Below are positions 1 to 8,252 of a stretch of DNA of 64,000 bases, in pieces. The stretch is from CAVYVZ01 sp963772065. Lineage in GTDB: Bacteria > Acidobacteriota > Vicinamibacteria > Vicinamibacterales > UBA2999. Location: assembly GCA_963772065.1 (NCBI GenBank), contig CAVYVZ010000001.1, forward strand, positions 1 through 64,000. The letters are read 5' to 3'. Under the pieces are notes generated by a model, which searched no databases, was not told where the DNA came from, and saw only the letters and a list, made by a program, of their open reading frames with translations. Position numbers and translations under genes: made by a program. Numbering within the stretch: the stretch's first letter is position 1; the number at the start of each line of letters is the position of its first letter.

Positions 1-637
1 CCGGTACAGGTATCCATCGGTCCGCTCGGGATGTGAGAGCCCCCGCGCCAGCTCGCGCTCGACGAATTCGATCTTGGCGCAGGCGAACTGGTAGAGCGAC
101 TCCAGGTCCTCGTCGCCCGTGATCCGCGCGTTCGCGATGATCAGAATGCGGTGCCGCACGTGATCGAACGCCAGCACCGTGTCGAACAGCATGAAGCCCG
201 CTTCGTCCTGTGCTGGATCGGTCGATGCCTGCAGCGTCACCGGCTCGAACCACGACGCGGCATCGTACCCAGGTAGCCGACCGCTCCCCCGGTGAATCGC
301 GGCAGTCCCGGCACGAAGGGCGAATGAAAGCTGGCCATCAGCTCTCGCAGCGTCGTGATGAACGGCTTGTCCGATTCCGTCGTCTGTCCGGCGCGATCGA
401 GGATCGTCTTGCCATGCCCGCGCGGAGAATCAGGAACGGGTCCTTTCCGAGGAACGAATACGGCCTCGTGCTCGCCCCCTCGACCGACTCGAGCAGGAAC
501 GCGTAGTCGGAATGCTCCGCGATCTTCAGGAATGCCGACACCGGCGTGAGCAGGTCCGCGACAATCTCCTTGCAGACGGGCACGAACGTGCCACGCTGAG
601 CCAGCTCCTTGAACTCGTCGAAGGTCGTTATGCGCAT
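1..637 (-). CDS. trpE: Anthranilate synthase component I, N-terminal part, cut by window edge and frameshifted
   Basis: Second gene of the aroDE-trpE operon; catalyses chorismate to anthranilate with the TrpG glutaminase, the first step of tryptophan synthesis. The N-terminal TrpE fold is visible: an opening MRITTFDEFKEL, then a stretch around YAFLLESVEG and SFLGKDPF, then LDRAGQ, RFTGGAVGYLG and SWFEP. These motifs lie in three successive frames. Single missing bases near 415-422 and near 264-271 restore one continuous protein. The chosen ATG at 635-637 overlaps the aroDE stop (628-630); an in-frame ATG at 655 is an alternative. The catalytic C-terminal half lies beyond the left edge. The breaks look like sequencing errors at a contig end because both sides remain conserved. 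Family assignment is secure. Confidence 0.85.
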
Positions 638-2008
638 ACGGCGTTCGTCCACCATTCAAATTGCTTCCGCGCCTGGGCCTTGAGCATCGGCCAGCCGTTC
701 ATGACCGCGCAGCCGGCGGCCTTGGCTTCACGGAGCAGCCGCGTCTCGGCCGGGCGGTAGTTCAGGTCGTACACAGCCGCCCGTCGAATGGGCCACCGGG
801 AAGTGGTGACGCATCGGGACTCGCGATGCCGCCGAGCGGCGTCAGTTCACCAGCAAATCCCAGGATCCCGGAGGCGGCGGCCACGGACCGATCCCGGCGC
901 CGAGCGCCTCGAGCTCGCGCGCCTGGTCCACGCGACGCGCGCACACGGTGGGCTTCGCGCCGGCGGAGGCCAGGGCCACGACGACGGCGCGCGCCGCACC
1001 GCCCGCGCCGAGGATCGACACGCGCGCGTTGCGCAGATCGAAGCCGGCGAGCGGCGCCAGGAAGCCGGCGACGTCGGTATTCGCCGCCTCCCACCCGTCG
1101 ACGCCACGCCGAAGGGTGTTCGCCGCCCCGACCCGGCGCGCCTCGTCCGCCACCCGCACGGCGCACTGCAAAGCGTCCAGCTTGAACGGGATCGTCACCG
1201 CCGCTCCCGCCACCCCGAGCGCGTCCGCGAAGGTGAGAAAGTCATCGAAGTCAGGCGCCTGCATCGGCACCATCACCGCATCGATGCCTGCCGCCGCGAA
1301 CCACTCGTTGTGAATCGATGGTGACTTCGACTCCGAGGTCATCGTGCCGACCACGCCGTACACGGCGGTCGCGGCGGACACGTCACGGAATCTCAGTTCG
1401 TGGATCATGCGCGAAGCGGGCACCTGTCCAGGCGCGACCCCGTCGCCGGCGTAGGTCCACCGCGATCCGAAGTGCGCGGCGAGCACACGGCTCGGTATGC
1501 CGGAAGCTCCCATCGCGATGGCGACCGTATTCGCGTCAGGGGTCACGCGCAGCAGGGGCAGCGCATCCGAGAGCCGCCGCGCCGGGATCGCGATCTTCAC
1601 GATCTCGGCTCCAAGGCCACGCATGGCGCGAACGCGCTCCCCGAGGTCGCCAGGGACGTGCTCGAACTCGTGCGACGAGAGGATGACGCGCGGCCCGCCC
1701 GTGCGGCGCACGAGCTCCTCGAAGCCCCCCCGCCATTCGACGTCGACGTACTCCGCGCCGAGCGCCACGGCGTGGTCAATCATTCGCCGGCGCTCCTCCT
1801 CCAATCCGTCGAACCGCCCGCCTTCCCATGACGGCCTGCACGTGACGATCGCCGGCCGAGCCCGATTCGCCAGCGCACCGGTGACGTCCACGCCGGCCAC
1901 ACCATCCAGCCGGAGCTCGACCATGTCGGCCTCGCGAACGGCATCTCGCGCGGCAATCAGCTCGGCCATGGTCCGGCCGGTCACGGTCTCAACGAGCAGT
2001 GGTCGCAT
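628..2008 (-). CDS. aroDE: Bifunctional 3-dehydroquinate dehydratase / shikimate dehydrogenase (frameshifted near 3' end)
   Basis: Carries out two consecutive shikimate-pathway steps. The N-terminal half is a type I dehydroquinase (MVELRLDGV near the start, then VILSSHEFEHVPG and a Lys in AEIVKIAIPA, the likely Schiff-base lysine). The C-terminal half is AroE: YGVVGTMTSESKSPSIHN, NTDVAGF and the Rossmann glycine motif ILGAGGAARAV. The main frame ends at 842 after WDLLVN. Missing bases near 841-846 and 776-784 recover the expected TPLGG, VYDLNYRP and MLKAQARKQFEWW, ending with TAA at 628-630. The start at 2006-2008 abuts the U-tract of the leader terminator, so the only purine-rich Shine-Dalgarno candidate (GAAGAGG) lies in the terminator's own 3' arm. 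Translation may therefore be affected by the same structure. Confidence 0.88.
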
Positions 2009-2050
2009 AAAAACAAAAACGCCTCTTCGCCGGCGGGCTGAAGAGGCGTT
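2009..2050 (-). terminator. Intrinsic terminator / attenuator immediately before aroDE
   Basis: On the minus strand an 11-bp perfect stem (AACGCCTCTTC with GAAGAGGCGTT; plus positions 2040-2050 and 2018-2028) with an 11-nt loop is followed by TTTTTGTTTTT and then directly by the aroDE ATG. A strong terminator between promoter and first gene is the hallmark of transcription attenuation. Confidence 0.85.
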
Positions 2051-2081
2051 GGGAATCGTCCCGTTCCGCTCTGGATTCGTC

Positions 2082-2153
2082 TTATCCGCCCAGAGCCGCC
2101 CCCTCAGTCGTAAACCCGTACCACCACCAATAGCTGGTGTAAGCACGGTACAC
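2082..2153 (-). CDS. Putative attenuator leader peptide rich in Trp and Tyr
   Basis: Short reading frame on the minus strand starting GTG at 2151-2153 (or GTG at 2175-2177 in the same frame) and ending TAA at 2082-2084. From the nearer GTG it reads MYRAYTSYWWWYGFTTE and then AALGG after one Gly. Three consecutive TGG codons (plus 2121-2129) are surrounded by four Tyr and one Phe. It ends about 30 nt before the terminator stem. The Trp/Tyr/Phe content matches the products of the downstream aroDE-trpE genes, as in classical trp and phe leaders. No good Shine-Dalgarno is seen; with the predicted start site near 2180, the upstream GTG would be nearly leaderless. Confidence 0.7.
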   Translation of the reverse strand: MYRAYTSYWWWYGFTTEGAALGG

Positions 2154-2186
2154 GGGGAACAGGGACAGCGGATTCACAGTCGCGCG

Positions 2187-2216
2187 ACAGTATCGCACTC
2201 GGTTCTCGGCTGTCAA
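2187..2216 (-). promoter_or_regulatory. Sigma-70 type promoter of the aroDE-trpE leader
   Basis: Minus-strand TTGACA (plus 2211-2216) is a perfect -35; 18 nt later TACTGT (plus 2187-2192) keeps the three best-conserved -10 bases. Predicted start is near 2180, giving a leader of about 170 nt containing the leader peptide and attenuator. Confidence 0.65.
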
Positions 2217-2282
2217 CCCGAACCCGATATGCGCCTTGCAGTTTCAGTGGTTTACCCGTACTCTTCGAGTAGGGATTCCCGC

Positions 2283-4133
2283 ATGAAGAGCCGCACGTTT
2301 GCCTCGATTGCCGCCATCGGCCTCTGTGCCGCCTGGAGCATCGTTCCGACCCCCGCTGCAACCACGCTGTTCCCGGTCGACGAGCTCAAACCGGGCATGG
2401 TCGGTGTCGGCCGGACCGTTTTCGAAGGCGACCGGCTGGACGAATTCAAGGTGCACATCCTGGGTGTGCTCAGGAACGTGATCGGACCAAGCCGCAACCT
2501 GATTCTGGCGAAGCTGGAGGGCGGGCCGCTGGCCCACACGGGGGTGATCGCCGGGATGAGCGGCAGCCCGGTCTACATCGACGGCCGCCTCGTGGGCGCG
2601 GTCTCGTACTCGCTCGGCGCGTTTTCGAAGGAACCGATCGCGGGAATCACTCCTATCAGCGAGATGATTGAGGCAGCCACGCTGCCCGGCCCCCGGCGTC
2701 AGATGGCGCGCGTCGAGCTCCAGGTGCCCCTGACCCCTGAAAACCTTCGGGAGTCGCTGCGGCAGGCGTTCTCGTGGGCCCGACCGTTCGCGGGCAGCCC
2801 CAACGACGTGCAGTTCTTCGGCGGCGGCGACTTCAATGCCGGCATCGGCACGCTGCTCCGTCCGATCGCGACGCCGCTCAGCATGGGTGGCTTCGACGCC
2901 ACCGCCGTGGAGCCGCTGGCGAGCGCATTCCGCGAGCAGGGCTTCGTCCCGGTGATGGCCGGCGCCGGTGAACAGCCTGCCTCGCCGAAGCCGGCGTCAG
3001 GAAGTCTGCGCCCCGGTGATCCGATTGGCGTCGCCCTCATGACCGGCGACCTCTCGCTCGGAGCCACGGGAACGGTCACTCACGTCGATGGCGATCGTGT
3101 CTATGGGTTCGGGCATCCCTTCTACAACCTGGGACCGACGCAGTTCCCGATGACGCGCGCGTACGTGCACACGCTCCTGCCAAGCCTGTTCTCCTCGCTG
3201 AAGATTGCGAGCACAGGCGAAGTGATCGGGACGATTCAGCAGGACCGTTTCACGACGATCGCCGGCACCCTCGGCAAGGGTCCGGCCCTCATTCCCATCT
3301 CGCTCTCCCTGACGTCGGATCGCGGCATCAAGAAGACGTTCAAGATGGGCGTGGTCAACGATCAGATGTTCACGCCGCTCCTGGCGTTCGTATCGATCGT
3401 CAACACGCTCGGATCGTACGAGCGCCAGTACGGCGCGGCCAGCTTCATCGTCAAGGGCAGCGCGACGGTGAAGAAGTACGGCGACGTGTCCTTCGAGGAT
3501 CTGTTCACGGGCGAGCAGCCATCGGTGGGCGCCGCCGCCTACGTCGTGGCGCCGATCAACTTCCTGCTGCGGAACGCGTTCGAGGACATCGAGATCGAAG
3601 CCGTGAAGCTCGAAATCGAGTCGACCGAGCAGCCGCGGATGGCCACGCTGGAGCGCGCGTGGATCGACAGCGTCCGCCCGAAGGCCGGGATGACGGTGCC
3701 GCTGAAGGTGCTGCTGCGCACGTGGCGGGGCGAAGAGATTACCCGGACCCTGCCGATCGAGATTCCCTCGAACGCGCGGGGCGCGCTGCAGATCATGGTC
3801 GCCGATGGCTCGCGACTGGCGCAGTGGGAGTCGCGCGAGCAGCAGATGCAGCCGCTCCAGACGCGCAACCTGTCGCAGATGATCAGCGTCCTGAACAAGG
3901 CGCGCAAGAACAACCGCCTCTACGTGCGCCTGATCAGCCAGGATGGCGGCGCCGTCGTCAAGGGCGAATCCCTGGCATCCCTGCCTCCCTCGGTCATGGC
4001 GGTGATGGAAGCCGATCGGAACGGCGGCAACGTGACACCGCTCCGGAGCGCGCTGCTCGGCGAGTGGGAGCTTGCCACGGGGCACGCCGTCACCGGATCG
4101 CGCACACTCAGGCTCGAAATCGAGGAGAACTAG
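2283..4133 (+). CDS. Exported SpoIVB-type (peptidase S55) domain protein
   Basis: 616 residues beginning with a signal peptide (hydrophobic to about residue 28, ending PTPAATT). It carries GMSGSPVY at residues 91-98, the serine motif of the SpoIVB peptidase S55 fold, and a conserved FGHPFYN around His278. SpoIVB itself cleaves itself and partner proteins during sporulation, but this genome region shows no sporulation context, so here only an exported S55-like fold is claimed. The C-terminal third has no recognised domain. The start is chosen for the signal peptide and an AGGGA Shine-Dalgarno 7 nt upstream. It is transcribed away from aroDE and followed by a 28-bp inverted repeat and a beta-propeller gene. 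Confidence 0.75.
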   Translation: MKSRTFASIAAIGLCAAWSIVPTPAATTLFPVDELKPGMVGVGRTVFEGDRLDEFKVHILGVLRNVIGPSRNLILAKLEGGPLAHTGVIAGMSGSPVYIDGRLVGAVSYSLGAFSKEPIAGITPISEMIEAATLPGPRRQMARVELQVPLTPENLRESLRQAFSWARPFAGSPNDVQFFGGGDFNAGIGTLLRPIATPLSMGGFDATAVEPLASAFREQGFVPVMAGAGEQPASPKPASGSLRPGDPIGVALMTGDLSLGATGTVTHVDGDRVYGFGHPFYNLGPTQFPMTRAYVHTLLPSLFSSLKIASTGEVIGTIQQDRFTTIAGTLGKGPALIPISLSLTSDRGIKKTFKMGVVNDQMFTPLLAFVSIVNTLGSYERQYGAASFIVKGSATVKKYGDVSFEDLFTGEQPSVGAAAYVVAPINFLLRNAFEDIEIEAVKLEIESTEQPRMATLERAWIDSVRPKAGMTVPLKVLLRTWRGEEITRTLPIEIPSNARGALQIMVADGSRLAQWESREQQMQPLQTRNLSQMISVLNKARKNNRLYVRLISQDGGAVVKGESLASLPPSVMAVMEADRNGGNVTPLRSALLGEWELATGHAVTGSRTLRLEIEEN

Positions 4134-4145
4134 ACTCACCGTCTT

Positions 4146-4231
4146 AAGGAAAAAGGCAAAAGGACAATTCTGACGCACGTGCGCACGAACGTGGTCAAAT
4201 GAATCAGAATTGTCCTTTTACCTTTTTCCTT
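4146..4231. repeat. Purine/pyrimidine-rich inverted repeat between two genes
   Basis: Left arm 4146-4173 (begins AAGGAAAAAGG, ends ACAATTCTGA) and right arm 4204-4231 are reverse complements at 27 of 28 positions, separated by 30 nt. The arms consist of AAGG/AAAAGG-like words. It would form a long hairpin in either transcript. It lies between the S55 gene stop and the beta-propeller start. The right arm is followed by one more TTTTCC word. Confidence 0.85.
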
Positions 4232-4247
4232 TTTCCTTGGAAGAGAC

Positions 4248-6497
4248 ATGAGTAAGTGGCGAGTTTCGGTCGCGATGTCGATCGTCGCAGCGAGCGTCGT
4301 GAGCGTGTGCGCGGCCGTGCCCAGTTTTTGGCAGGTCGCAACGCAGGCCGACTTTCTCAAGGGCGAAGTCGAGAACTTGTCGATCGACGGTCACGGCCGG
4401 CTGACGCTTGGCCCCGCCTCTACGGCGGTGTATGAATCGAGCGCGCCGTTTCTGTGGACGATGGTGGCCGGCGCCGACGGCGCGACATACGTCGGCAGCG
4501 GCAACGAAGGACAGGTATATCGGATCGACCCGACGGGCAAAGGCACTGTGTTCTTCGACGCGGAGGAGCTCGAAGTTCACGCGCTGGCGCTGGCGCCCGC
4601 GGGCGGCCTCTACGTAGGCACGTCGCCCGGCGGCAAGGTTTACAAAGTGGATGCGAAAGGCGCCGCCGCGGTGTTCTTCGACCCCGCGGAAAAGTACATC
4701 TGGGGACTTGCCGTCGACAAGGCCGGGACGGTGTTTGCCGCCACGGGCGACAAGGGCGTCGTGTACAAGATCTCGCCCGACGGCAAGGGGCAACCGTTCT
4801 ACCAGACCAAGGCGACGCACGCCATCTCGCTGGCGTTCGATCGTGAGGGGCGGCTGCTCGTCGGCACCGAGTCACCCGGACGGGTCTTTCAGGTCGACGC
4901 CGAGGGAAAGCCGTTCGTCTTGCTCGATTCGCCCTTCAACGAGATCCACATGCTGCGGGTCGACCCGAGCGGCGTGATCTACGCGGCGGCACTGAGCGGC
5001 CGCGCGCCGAGCGAGGATCGCGCACCCGTCCGCATGTCGCCGGAACCGCCCCCGCCGCAGTCGACGCCGTCCGTCTCGACGGAGATCACCGCCATCTCCA
5101 TAGCCGACGTGTCGGTGACTGCCTCGGCAGCAGGGGTCCCTTCGTCGCGCAGCGCGCCGGGCAGCGGCGCGGGAGCGCTCTACCGCATCCTGCCCGACGG
5201 AGCCTCCGACCAGGTCTGGGAATCGCGTGAAGACGCGCCGTACGACGTGGGCTTCGAGCCCGACGGGAGCCTTCTCGTCGCCACGGGCAACAAAGGAAAG
5301 ATCTATCGGCTGACCGGCGATCCCCTTCAGGCGACCCTCGTGACCCGCGCACCAGCCCAGCAGGTCACGACCGTCATGCGGGAGCGCTCGGGGGCGATGG
5401 TCTACGCGACGGCAAATCCCGGGAAGGTGTTCCGGCTGGCGGCGGCGCGGGCAGATCGCGGCACATACGAGTCAGAGGTGCGTGACGCGCAAACCGTGGC
5501 GACGTGGGGGGCCATCAAGTGGCATGCCGCCCTCCCCGGTGGCGCCCGGATCGAGATCTCGACGCGCTCCGGCAACACGCGGACGGCGGATGACACGTGG
5601 AGCAGTTGGAGCGCCTCGTACGCCAACCCTGAAGGCAGCCCGATCACCAGCCCGCGCGCGCGATATCTTCAGTGGCGGGCGGTCATGACCGCACCTAAAG
5701 GCGAATCGCCGCTGCTGACGTCGGTCACGGCTGCGTACCTTCAACGCAATCTTCGTCCGCGTGTCTCGTCGATCACGATCCACCCGTCGGGGACCGTGTT
5801 CCAGAAACCGTTCTCCACGGGCGAGCTCGAGATCGCCGGATACGACGGCGACCTGCCAGACCGGCGACTCACCGCACAGGCGTCAGCCCCTGGGCCGGGC
5901 GTCTCGGGCATGCAATCCCCTGCGCTCGGACGCCGGGTCTACCAGAAGGGCCTCATGACCTTCGTGTGGCGAGCCGACGACGAGAACAACGACGAGCTGC
6001 AGTTCGACGTCCTCTACCGGCGTGAGGGCGAGACGGCCTGGAAAACGCTGAAGCGCGGCCTCTCGGAGCCCATTCTCGTGTGGGATACGACGTCCGTTCC
6101 GAACGGCACCTACATCCTGCGCGTCGTGGCGACGGATTCCGTCGCGAATCCCCCGGGGAATGCGCTGAACGGTCACATGGACAGCACCTCGTTCGACATC
6201 GACAATGCGCCGCCGACGATTGCGGTCACCGGCGTTCGGCGCGAAGGCGGCCGCACCGTGATCACATTCGAGGTGCGCGACGAGCACTCCGCCGTGCAGA
6301 AGGTGGAGTACTCACTTGACGGAGATCGATGGCGTCCCATTTATCCGAGGGATGGGATTTCCGACTCGCGCCTCGAGCAATTCGAGCTGGCGCTGGATGG
6401 CGATGCCGGCTCCCGGGGCGTGGTGATCCGGGCGACCGACAGCTTGAACAACGTATCAAGTACCCGCGGCGAGCTGCCCTCGACGCGAACTCAATAG
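4248..6497 (+). CDS. Exported beta-propeller protein with C-terminal Ig-like domains
   Basis: 749 residues. A signal peptide covers roughly residues 1-24. Residues about 60-400 contain repeated blades with the pattern G-x-hydrophobic-YVGT/YRID-x-x-G, e.g. YVGSGNEGQVYRID, YVGTSPGGKVYKVD and KGVVYKISPDGKG, typical of NHL/SMP-30-like or quinoprotein-like propellers. A Pro/Ser-rich stretch (about 262-305) interrupts the propeller. The C-terminal 250 residues look like two beta-sandwich modules (DNAPPTIAVTGV, VEYSLDGDRW). No catalytic motif was recognised; likely a periplasmic or surface binding protein. Its end lies 26 nt from the convergent anti-sigma gene. Confidence 0.7.
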   Translation: MSKWRVSVAMSIVAASVVSVCAAVPSFWQVATQADFLKGEVENLSIDGHGRLTLGPASTAVYESSAPFLWTMVAGADGATYVGSGNEGQVYRIDPTGKGTVFFDAEELEVHALALAPAGGLYVGTSPGGKVYKVDAKGAAAVFFDPAEKYIWGLAVDKAGTVFAATGDKGVVYKISPDGKGQPFYQTKATHAISLAFDREGRLLVGTESPGRVFQVDAEGKPFVLLDSPFNEIHMLRVDPSGVIYAAALSGRAPSEDRAPVRMSPEPPPPQSTPSVSTEITAISIADVSVTASAAGVPSSRSAPGSGAGALYRILPDGASDQVWESREDAPYDVGFEPDGSLLVATGNKGKIYRLTGDPLQATLVTRAPAQQVTTVMRERSGAMVYATANPGKVFRLAAARADRGTYESEVRDAQTVATWGAIKWHAALPGGARIEISTRSGNTRTADDTWSSWSASYANPEGSPITSPRARYLQWRAVMTAPKGESPLLTSVTAAYLQRNLRPRVSSITIHPSGTVFQKPFSTGELEIAGYDGDLPDRRLTAQASAPGPGVSGMQSPALGRRVYQKGLMTFVWRADDENNDELQFDVLYRREGETAWKTLKRGLSEPILVWDTTSVPNGTYILRVVATDSVANPPGNALNGHMDSTSFDIDNAPPTIAVTGVRREGGRTVITFEVRDEHSAVQKVEYSLDGDRWRPIYPRDGISDSRLEQFELALDGDAGSRGVVIRATDSLNNVSSTRGELPSTRTQ

Positions 6498-6523
6498 CCG
6501 CTCGTTCCGAGTTCCAGGGACCG

Positions 6524-7441
6524 CTAGACGACTGCCGAGTGGCGAAGCGGCGGCGGGGTTGCGGCCTGCGCGTCGTGGGTCCCGTCGATGGCGGGCTTCG
6601 CCACCGGCACCACCGGTGCCGGCTCGGGCTGCGGTTCTTGCGCTGTGTTGAAGTCGAGCTCCCGGTGCGTTCCCTTGACGGTCGTCCGCGCGAGCAGCCA
6701 CACCATGTTCACCGCCACCGGGGCGCGAGCCACGCCCTGCTCGGCGGGCGTGAACCGGGATCTGGCGAACTTGTCGAGCGCTCTCGTGACATGAGGCCCG
6801 CGCGCGGCCGCATCGAGCTGCGGCTCGACATCGCGTTCCGACGCGAGCACCTCGTAGTTCGAGATGCGCCCTTCGCGCGTGACCACCGCGGCGAGGGCGA
6901 ACACGGCCTCGTCCTCCACGAGCTGATCGAGCGAGGGCGTATCGTCGACGGCTCGCGGGGCCTGGATCAATCGGCCGTCGAGCAGCATCGGGTTGCGGTC
7001 CGAGCCCGGGTTGGCGAGCGATTCGAGCACGCCAGCGAACGAGTCCGGCCGTTCGGCGCTGGCGGCGTGCAACACGCTCATCGTCCCGAACAAACACACG
7101 ACGAGCGCCATCGTGGCCCCCAGGCCCGCCCAGAGCAGATGGCTGTCGTCGAACAACGATCGCACCTGCGTGGAGAGCGACTGCGCCTGCTCGGCGCGCA
7201 CGCGGCTCAGGACGTCGCCATGCAGCACCGCGAGGTCCCGCTGGTGCGCTTCGGAACGGGCGTCCGCGGCGACGAGGCGGATGGAATCGCCGATGAGGCG
7301 CAGATCTTCGACGTGCGCCGTGCAGGTGACGCACCATCGCAGATGCGCTTCGACCGCCACCTGCTCTTCGACGCACAGCTCACCGTCGATGAACGCCTGC
7401 AGCATCTCGCGTGCGTGCTCGCAACCCAGATACGGAACCAT
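6524..7441 (-). CDS. Anti-sigma factor with zinc-finger, one membrane helix and TonB-like C-terminal domain
   Basis: 305 residues. The N-terminal ZAS/zf-HC2 zinc motif is visible as CEHAREML...HLRWCVTC (His-x3-Cys-x2-Cys). A single membrane helix follows at about residues 121-145. The periplasmic part contains AAVVTREGRISNYEVL and RSRFTPAEQG...VAVNMVWLL, which resembles a TonB C-terminal beta-alpha-beta domain, followed by a Pro/Ala-rich tail. The ATG overlaps the sigma-factor stop (TAATG), so the pair is co-translated. Expected role: hold the cognate ECF sigma factor inactive at the membrane until an envelope signal. The TonB-like sensor end is unusual for an anti-sigma factor. Confidence 0.8.
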   Translation of the reverse strand: MVPYLGCEHAREMLQAFIDGELCVEEQVAVEAHLRWCVTCTAHVEDLRLIGDSIRLVAADARSEAHQRDLAVLHGDVLSRVRAEQAQSLSTQVRSLFDDSHLLWAGLGATMALVVCLFGTMSVLHAASAERPDSFAGVLESLANPGSDRNPMLLDGRLIQAPRAVDDTPSLDQLVEDEAVFALAAVVTREGRISNYEVLASERDVEPQLDAAARGPHVTRALDKFARSRFTPAEQGVARAPVAVNMVWLLARTTVKGTHRELDFNTAQEPQPEPAPVVPVAKPAIDGTHDAQAATPPPLRHSAVV

Positions 7442-8070
7442 TACCGGAGCCCCAGCAACTCGTCGCGCAGCGCCTGGCGCGCGCGCGTGAGCCGCGACTT
7501 GACGGTGCCCACCGCAATGCCGAGCGAGAAGGCGATCTCGTCGTAGCGGAGGCCGTCGATCTCACGAAGAACGAGCGCCGTCCGCTGATCGAACGGAAGC
7601 CGATCGAGCGCGCTCCAGATGCGCGACGCCGTCTCCTTGCGGACGAACATGCGATCCGGCGTCGTCGCATCGTTCCTCGATTCGATCTCGCCGAATTTTT
7701 CGACGTGCGCGTCGAGCGAGACCTGTTCCCCGCGGTGACGCCGCCGCCACCACCGCTGCCGGTTGCGGGCCTGGTTCACGACGATGCGGTAGATCCACGT
7801 GCGCAGGGCCGACTGGCCGCGAAACTTCGCGAGCGTCCGGAAGACGCGCAGAAAGACCTCCTGCGAGAGGTCGAGCGCTTCGTCGCGGTCCCCGAGCAGG
7901 TGGAGGGCGAGGTTGTAGACCATCCGCTGGTGGATGGCCACGAGGTCCGTACAGGCCGTTTCGTCCCCGGCCGCGCAGCGTTCGATGAGCGCGGCCTCGC
8001 GGCTGTCGACTTCAGACCAGCTAATCGCGCCAGCGTTCTTCACGAAAACTCCGGGTGAGCGTGTCTCCAT
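7441..8070 (-). CDS. ECF-family RNA polymerase sigma factor
   Basis: 209 residues from ATG at 8068-8070 (a GTG at 8080-8082 would add four residues). Region 2 is clear (DLSQEVFLRVF, LRTWIYRIVVNQARN) and region 4 as well (LPFDQRTALVLREIDGLRYDEIA, GTVKSRLTRARQAL). The short linker without regions 1 and 3 places it in the ECF group. It is directly coupled to the anti-sigma gene downstream, so it is probably released from the membrane by an envelope signal. Confidence 0.93.
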   Translation of the reverse strand: METRSPGVFVKNAGAISWSEVDSREAALIERCAAGDETACTDLVAIHQRMVYNLALHLLGDRDEALDLSQEVFLRVFRTLAKFRGQSALRTWIYRIVVNQARNRQRWWRRRHRGEQVSLDAHVEKFGEIESRNDATTPDRMFVRKETASRIWSALDRLPFDQRTALVLREIDGLRYDEIAFSLGIAVGTVKSRLTRARQALRDELLGLR

Positions 8071-8167
8071 GCAGTCTAGCACCGAAGCCCCGGACCAGCC
8101 GTTCGGTTTCTCCCTGGGTGGTTAGACCCCGGGACAGCCGGAGGGTTCCCTGTTACCATTCTGGCTC

Positions 8168-8248
8168 AGGGCTTAAGCCTTGAGGCTCATGGCCTTGACG
8201 GCTTAGGCCGACAGAGCCCTAAGCCTTAAGCCCTAAGCCTTAAGCCTT
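8168..8248. repeat. CTTAAGCC-type low-complexity repeat upstream of the TPR gene
   Basis: Imperfect tandem words of CTTAAGCC / CCTAAGCC / GGCTTAGGCC. Segments 8168-8181 and 8221-8234 are inverted copies (13 of 14 positions). It ends only a few bases before the ATG at 8253. The sequence is unrelated to the other intergenic repeats in this window but similar in style and position. Confidence 0.75.
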
Positions 8249-8252
8249 TGTA

